Assembly: GCF_006438925.1 (NCBI RefSeq)
Contig: NZ_RCZA01000007.1
Location: 352,862-416,861, forward strand
DNA from: Pseudomonas mandelii
GTDB taxonomy: Bacteria > Pseudomonadota > Gammaproteobacteria > Pseudomonadales > Pseudomonadaceae
Length of the DNA stretch: 64,000 nucleotides
Direction: 5' to 3'
Positions 60,549 through 64,000 of this stretch are shown here, one piece after another. Positions within the stretch are counted from its first letter, which is position 1. Each line of letters begins with the position of its first letter. The position numbers and the translations under genes were made by a program. A model generated the notes under the pieces. The model saw only the letters and a list, made by a program, of their open reading frames with translations, did not search any database and was not told the DNA's origin.

Positions 60549-62441
60549 TTAGACGTGAGGGTCGCCCGGTGCTTTGCTCGGTGTAGCGTATTGCGGCTTC
60601 AAGTGACCGTCCTGATCGAGTAGCCAGGCATCCATGATCTGCCGTACCACCGGACCTGCGACGCGACCGCCGGCCTCGCCGTTTTCGATCATCACCGAGA
60701 TGACAATCTTCGGATGTTCGGCCGGGGCAAAACCGACGAACAAGGCGTTGTCGCGGTTACGCTCCAGGGTTTTCGCCCGGTTGTAGCGCTCGCCTTGCTT
60801 GATCGCCACCACTTGCGCGGTACCACTCTTGCCGGCGATGCGGTACTGAGCGCCCTGCGCTGCCGCCCGCGCAATCCCGCGAGCGTCGTGCATCACCATT
60901 TGCATGCCGTGGTTGACTTGCTCCCAGTCACGCGGGTCTTTCAACAGGATGTTTGGCATTGGATGCTCATCCACTGGCGCAACACCGTCCACGGTTTTGG
61001 CCAGGTGCGGGCGATTCCAGACACCTTTGTTGGCGATCAGTGCAGTGGCCTGGGCGAGCTGCAATGGAGTGACCTGCATGTAACCCTGGCCGATGCCGAG
61101 GATCACGGTCTCACCCGGGAACCATGCCTGACGGCGCGTGGCACGCTTCCAGGCTTGCGATGGCATCAGGCCGGCAGACTCTTCGAACATGTCCAGCGAG
61201 ACTTTCTCGCCGAGGCCGAACATAGCCATGTAGTCATGCAGTCGGTCGATACCCAGCTTGTGGGCCAGGTCGTAGAAATAGGTGTCGTTGGAGCGCATGA
61301 TCGCCGCGTCCATGTCCACCCAGCCATCGCCGCTGTGGTTCCAGTTGCGGTATTTGTGATCGAAGTCCGGGAGTTGGTAATAACCGGGGTCGAAGACGCG
61401 GGTCTGCGGGGTAACGACGCCGGCGTCGAGGCCGGCAATGGCCACTTCCGGCTTAATGGTCGAACCCGGTGCATAGAGGCCGCGCAGCACGCGGTTGAAC
61501 AGCGGTCGGTCGATCGAGTCGTGGAGCGCTGCGTATTCCTTGAAGCTGATTCCGGTGACGAACAGGTTCGGGTCGAAGCTTGGCTTGCTGACCATCGCGA
61601 GCACTTCTCCGGTCGACGGATCAAGTGCGACCACCGAACCGCGACGATCACCCAAGGCTTCCTCGGCGGCTTTCTGAAGGTTGACGTCGAGGCTCAGTAC
61701 GATGTTTTTGCCCGGGATCGGATCAGTGTGCTTGAGCACTCGCAGGACCCGGCCCTGAGCGTTGGTTTCGACTTCTTCGTAACCCACCTGGCCGTGCAGC
61801 TGCGACTCGTAGAATTTTTCGATGCCTGTCTTGCCGATGGATTGAGTGCCACGGTATTCCACCGTGTCCAGGGCTTTGGACTCTTTCTCGTTGATGCGGC
61901 CGACATAGCCGATCGAATGCGCAAAGTGCGCACCCATCGGGTAGTGGCGAACGAATTGTGGCTCTACATCGATCCCCGGCAGACGGAACTCGTTGACCGC
62001 CAACACGGCGATCTGTTCTTCGCTGAGCTCGTAGAACAAGGTGACCGGCACGAATGGATGGCGCGCCTGCTTCATTGCCTTGTCAAACAACGAGCGGTCT
62101 TCGGTCGGCAAGTGCAGGAGGCTGACCACCTCATCCAGTTCCTCTTTAACATCGGAGGCGCGTTCGCGGGTGATGGTCAGGTTGAAGCTGGGACGGTTGT
62201 CCGCCAGAACCACGCCGTTGCGGTCATAGATCAATCCGCGCGTGGGGGTGATCGGCAGGACATGGACGCGATTGTTTTCTGAGATCGTCGAGTGGTAGTC
62301 AAATTCGACCACCTGCAGGACATACATGCGCACGACCAGCGCGCAGGTAATGGCGACAACGAACAGGGCGCAAGCCATCAGTCTTTTGTTGACCAGGCGC
62401 GTCTCTTTTTCGTGGTCCTTGATCGGTATCGGTTGGGGCAT
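60549..62441 (-). CDS. mrdA: Penicillin-binding protein 2 (PBP2)
   Basis: A 630-residue class B PBP, the transpeptidase of cell elongation. It has one N-terminal membrane helix (about 22-42), a pedestal region, and transpeptidase motifs with the active Ser in GSTIKP, SND, and KSGTAQ. The sequence follows Pseudomonas PBP2 closely (opening PQPIPIKDHEKETRLVNKR). It is not beside rodA or other cell-shape genes, so it may be a second PBP2 of the genome. It converges on LysR copy 2. Confidence 0.92.
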   Translation of the reverse strand: MPQPIPIKDHEKETRLVNKRLMACALFVVAITCALVVRMYVLQVVEFDYHSTISENNRVHVLPITPTRGLIYDRNGVVLADNRPSFNLTITRERASDVKEELDEVVSLLHLPTEDRSLFDKAMKQARHPFVPVTLFYELSEEQIAVLAVNEFRLPGIDVEPQFVRHYPMGAHFAHSIGYVGRINEKESKALDTVEYRGTQSIGKTGIEKFYESQLHGQVGYEEVETNAQGRVLRVLKHTDPIPGKNIVLSLDVNLQKAAEEALGDRRGSVVALDPSTGEVLAMVSKPSFDPNLFVTGISFKEYAALHDSIDRPLFNRVLRGLYAPGSTIKPEVAIAGLDAGVVTPQTRVFDPGYYQLPDFDHKYRNWNHSGDGWVDMDAAIMRSNDTYFYDLAHKLGIDRLHDYMAMFGLGEKVSLDMFEESAGLMPSQAWKRATRRQAWFPGETVILGIGQGYMQVTPLQLAQATALIANKGVWNRPHLAKTVDGVAPVDEHPMPNILLKDPRDWEQVNHGMQMVMHDARGIARAAAQGAQYRIAGKSGTAQVVAIKQGERYNRAKTLERNRDNALFVGFAPAEHPKIVISVMIENGEAGGRVAGPVVRQIMDAWLLDQDGHLKPQYATPSKAPGDPHV

Positions 62442-62713
62442 TTCTGCAGCAGCTCTTTGACTGTAAAGGGGGCGCCAATCCGTAGGCTTGAAATCAGTCC
62501 GTTAAAAAACGAGCTGCACCATACCAAAAACCGGGCGGTCACTTTAGTGCGATTTCCTCTAACGGTTGTCCTTGAGGGCCAAAACGACGGTCGGTTTTTT
62601 TTATGATTCGTGCTTTTAGCTCAAAATTGATATTCCCATTCGTGCATTTTTCTTGAAGGAGGGCCTGTAGATACTGGGCGCATGTCATTCCGTTTTGTTT
62701 TTTGGAGTCTTTC

Positions 62714-63637
62714 ATGCATCCACGATTTCAACGTTTACTGGGCTCAACTGGATTTTCCATTGGGCTGGAACTGCCGCTGGATAACGATTGGTCCAGCGAT
62801 GGGCAGCGACTGCGGATTGCCGAAGACCGGCCTTTTGGTGTCCCGGACCTGAAGCAGCACGCCGCTATGGCGCGCCTCGCCGACAAGGCTGGTTTCGGCG
62901 CTCTGTGGGTACGCGATGTGCCGGTTTATGATCCCAATTTTGGTGATGCGGCACAGGTGTTCGAAACCTTTTCCTACCTTGGCTACCTGGCAGGGATCAC
63001 CGACAACGTCATGCTGGGTACGGCGGCGGTTGTATTACCGCTACGTCAACCTTGGTTAACGCTCAAGGCAGCCAACAGTGTTGATGAACTGAGTGATGGA
63101 CGTCTACTACTGGGTGTGGCCAGTGGCGACCGACCTATGGAGTATCCGTTGTTTGGTGTGGACTACGATCAGCGGGGAGAGATCTTTCGCGATACGGTCG
63201 AGTTGTTGCGCAGCCAAGGTGAAGGACGCTTGCCGGAAGGTGCTCGCCTGTTACCAGAGCGAGATCAGCCAGTACCATTGTTGGTCGCAGGTCTTGGTCA
63301 GCAATCCCCAGCGTGGATCGGCCAACACATGGACGGCTGGCTCGCCTACCCCGGCACTCCGGATGAGCATCGGCGCCGAGTGGGACTGTGGCGAGAGGTC
63401 GGTGGCGATAAACCCTACATCAGCTTCGTTCACCTGGATCTGGCGGCCAATCCTCATGCACCGATGCGACGCGTACGTTTTGGCGGCAGCTGCGGGAGGC
63501 TGGCATTGATTGATGAGCTTCAGGCTTTGCGTGAAGCCGGTGTGCAGCACGTTGGCTTGCATCTGCGTCGTAGCGAACGACCAGTTGCCGAGGTTATTGA
63601 AGAAATAGCTGAATACGTTCTACCAAAGTTTCACTAA
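62714..63637 (+). CDS. LLM-class flavin-dependent oxidoreductase
   Basis: A 307-residue TIM-barrel flavin enzyme of the bacterial-luciferase-like group. Early strands are ADKAGFGALWVRDVP and VMLGTAAVVLPLRQPWLTLKAANSVDELSDGRLLLGVASGD, and a later LLVAGLGQQSPAWIG contributes to FMN binding. ATG 62714 was chosen (TTTGGAG upstream) over TTG 62702. Reduced flavin would come from a separate reductase. It stands alone, with a 272-base upstream gap that shows nothing specific, and ends before the rRNA terminator. Confidence 0.88.
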   Translation: MHPRFQRLLGSTGFSIGLELPLDNDWSSDGQRLRIAEDRPFGVPDLKQHAAMARLADKAGFGALWVRDVPVYDPNFGDAAQVFETFSYLGYLAGITDNVMLGTAAVVLPLRQPWLTLKAANSVDELSDGRLLLGVASGDRPMEYPLFGVDYDQRGEIFRDTVELLRSQGEGRLPEGARLLPERDQPVPLLVAGLGQQSPAWIGQHMDGWLAYPGTPDEHRRRVGLWREVGGDKPYISFVHLDLAANPHAPMRRVRFGGSCGRLALIDELQALREAGVQHVGLHLRRSERPVAEVIEEIAEYVLPKFH

Positions 63638-63703
63638 CGATGCTGCTGGAACCAGGGATAGTCGATGGGCTGTCCCTTGTCGTCACGCCACTTTCCTGCG
63701 GAC

Positions 63704-63742
63704 AAAACAAAACCCCTACCTGCATACGCAGATAGGGGTTTC
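63704..63742 (-). terminator. rRNA operon terminator
   Basis: On the minus strand AACCCCTATCTGC pairs with GCAGGTAGGGGTT around GTAT, followed by a T-rich TTGTTTTG. It lies directly after the 5S gene and can also end the LLM gene from the other side. Confidence 0.85.
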
Positions 63743-63752
63743 GGAATTTAAT

Positions 63753-63868
63753 CTTGACGATGACCTACTCTCACATGGGGAAACCCCACACTACCATCGG
63801 CGATGCATCGTTTCACTGCTGAGTTCGGGATGGGATCAGGTGGTTCCAATGCTCTATGGTCGTCAAGA
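63753..63868 (-). rRNA. rrf: 5S ribosomal RNA
   Basis: The minus strand reads as a Pseudomonas 5S rRNA: CTTGACGACCATAGAGCATT, with ACCACCTGATCCCATCCCGA and GATGGTAGTGTGGGG further on, ending GGTCATCGTCAAG. The ends pair as the closing stem. Exact ends may differ by 1-3 bases. Confidence 0.95.
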
Positions 63869-64000
63869 AATTCGGTAGCCAGGTCGTTCTCCTTACGGAT
63901 CACGCTCCAGCGAATGGGTATGCGATAGATTTGTGTGTTTCGTTTCGAATTTTCGACTTGTATCGTCTTCACACACCGCAATCTGGTGCCTTTTCAGGTC
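63869..64000 (-). other. 23S-5S spacer of an rRNA operon
   Basis: Transcribed spacer upstream of 5S on the minus strand. No 23S 3'-end sequence is recognisable before the window stops, so 23S lies beyond 64000. Confidence 0.7.

Noticed and set aside
63748..63981. 77-residue minus-strand frame over the 5S gene
   Set aside because: It is the 5S rRNA and spacer read as protein.

Overview
The window reads as chromosomal DNA of a fluorescent-group Pseudomonas. Supporting signs are the high GC, the dense coding on both strands, the many paired REP-type palindromes between genes, two RsmX-type small RNAs, a DUF1652 gene, a pyoverdine-type thioesterase behind a PvdS-like promoter, and protein sequences that look typical of that group. 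The window ends in the 3' part of a ribosomal RNA operon (5S on the minus strand).

Region by region. (1) 0.1-4.1 kb: an MFS transporter, then an ECF sigma/anti-sigma pair divergent from a Tat-exported metallophosphoesterase and a cupredoxin. The divergent gap holds two matching ECF-type promoters. (2) 4.1-5.3 kb: a decayed MFS remnant and a low-GC stand-alone queC. (3) 5.5-14.9 kb: an EmrAB-like efflux pair, an AhpD-like protein, a mechanosensitive channel with a cyclic-nucleotide domain, an isochorismatase-like hydrolase, pirin with a divergent LysR, a thioesterase and dkgB. (4) 14.9-19.3 kb: a BvgS/BvgA-like phosphorelay with an extra degenerate receiver. (5) 19.5-30.3 kb: the magnesium ATPase MgtA, a type II thioesterase, an MFS protein, an SDR plus GH15 glucosidase, an alpha/beta hydrolase broken by one amber codon, and a GlxA-type AraC regulator divergent from isonitrile hydratase. 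(6) 31.1-31.6 kb: two tandem rsmX small RNAs on the minus strand, each with its own GacA-type upstream site. (7) 31.7-34.2 kb: SRPBCC, ADP-ribosylglycohydrolase, GFA and LprI-like genes.

(8) 34.3-47.5 kb is the most coherent system: a complete set of genes for quinohemoprotein amine dehydrogenase. qhpA-qhpD-qhpC-qhpB encode the diheme alpha subunit, the radical-SAM cross-linking enzyme, the small CTQ-bearing gamma subunit and the beta-propeller. A second overlapping operon encodes a sigma-54 activator, the exporter QhpF, the leader protease QhpE and the flavin monooxygenase QhpG. An aldehyde dehydrogenase with a good sigma-54 promoter lies between them. Together they would oxidise primary amines in the periplasm and the resulting aldehydes in the cytoplasm, and would mature the heavily modified gamma subunit before export.

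(9) 47.7-60.5 kb is a catabolic and transport region with three MHS-type MFS carriers. Two are divergent from paralogous LysR regulators that share an upstream 15-base motif. Associated enzymes are an HDAC-like amidohydrolase, a carbamoylase-type hydrolase, an OprD porin, RraA- and RidA-family proteins, a 2-hydroxyacid dehydrogenase and a class II aldolase. (10) 60.5-64 kb: a stand-alone PBP2, an LLM-class flavin oxidoreductase and the end of the rRNA operon.

All functional calls come from reading the sequence and from family knowledge; no database search was run.
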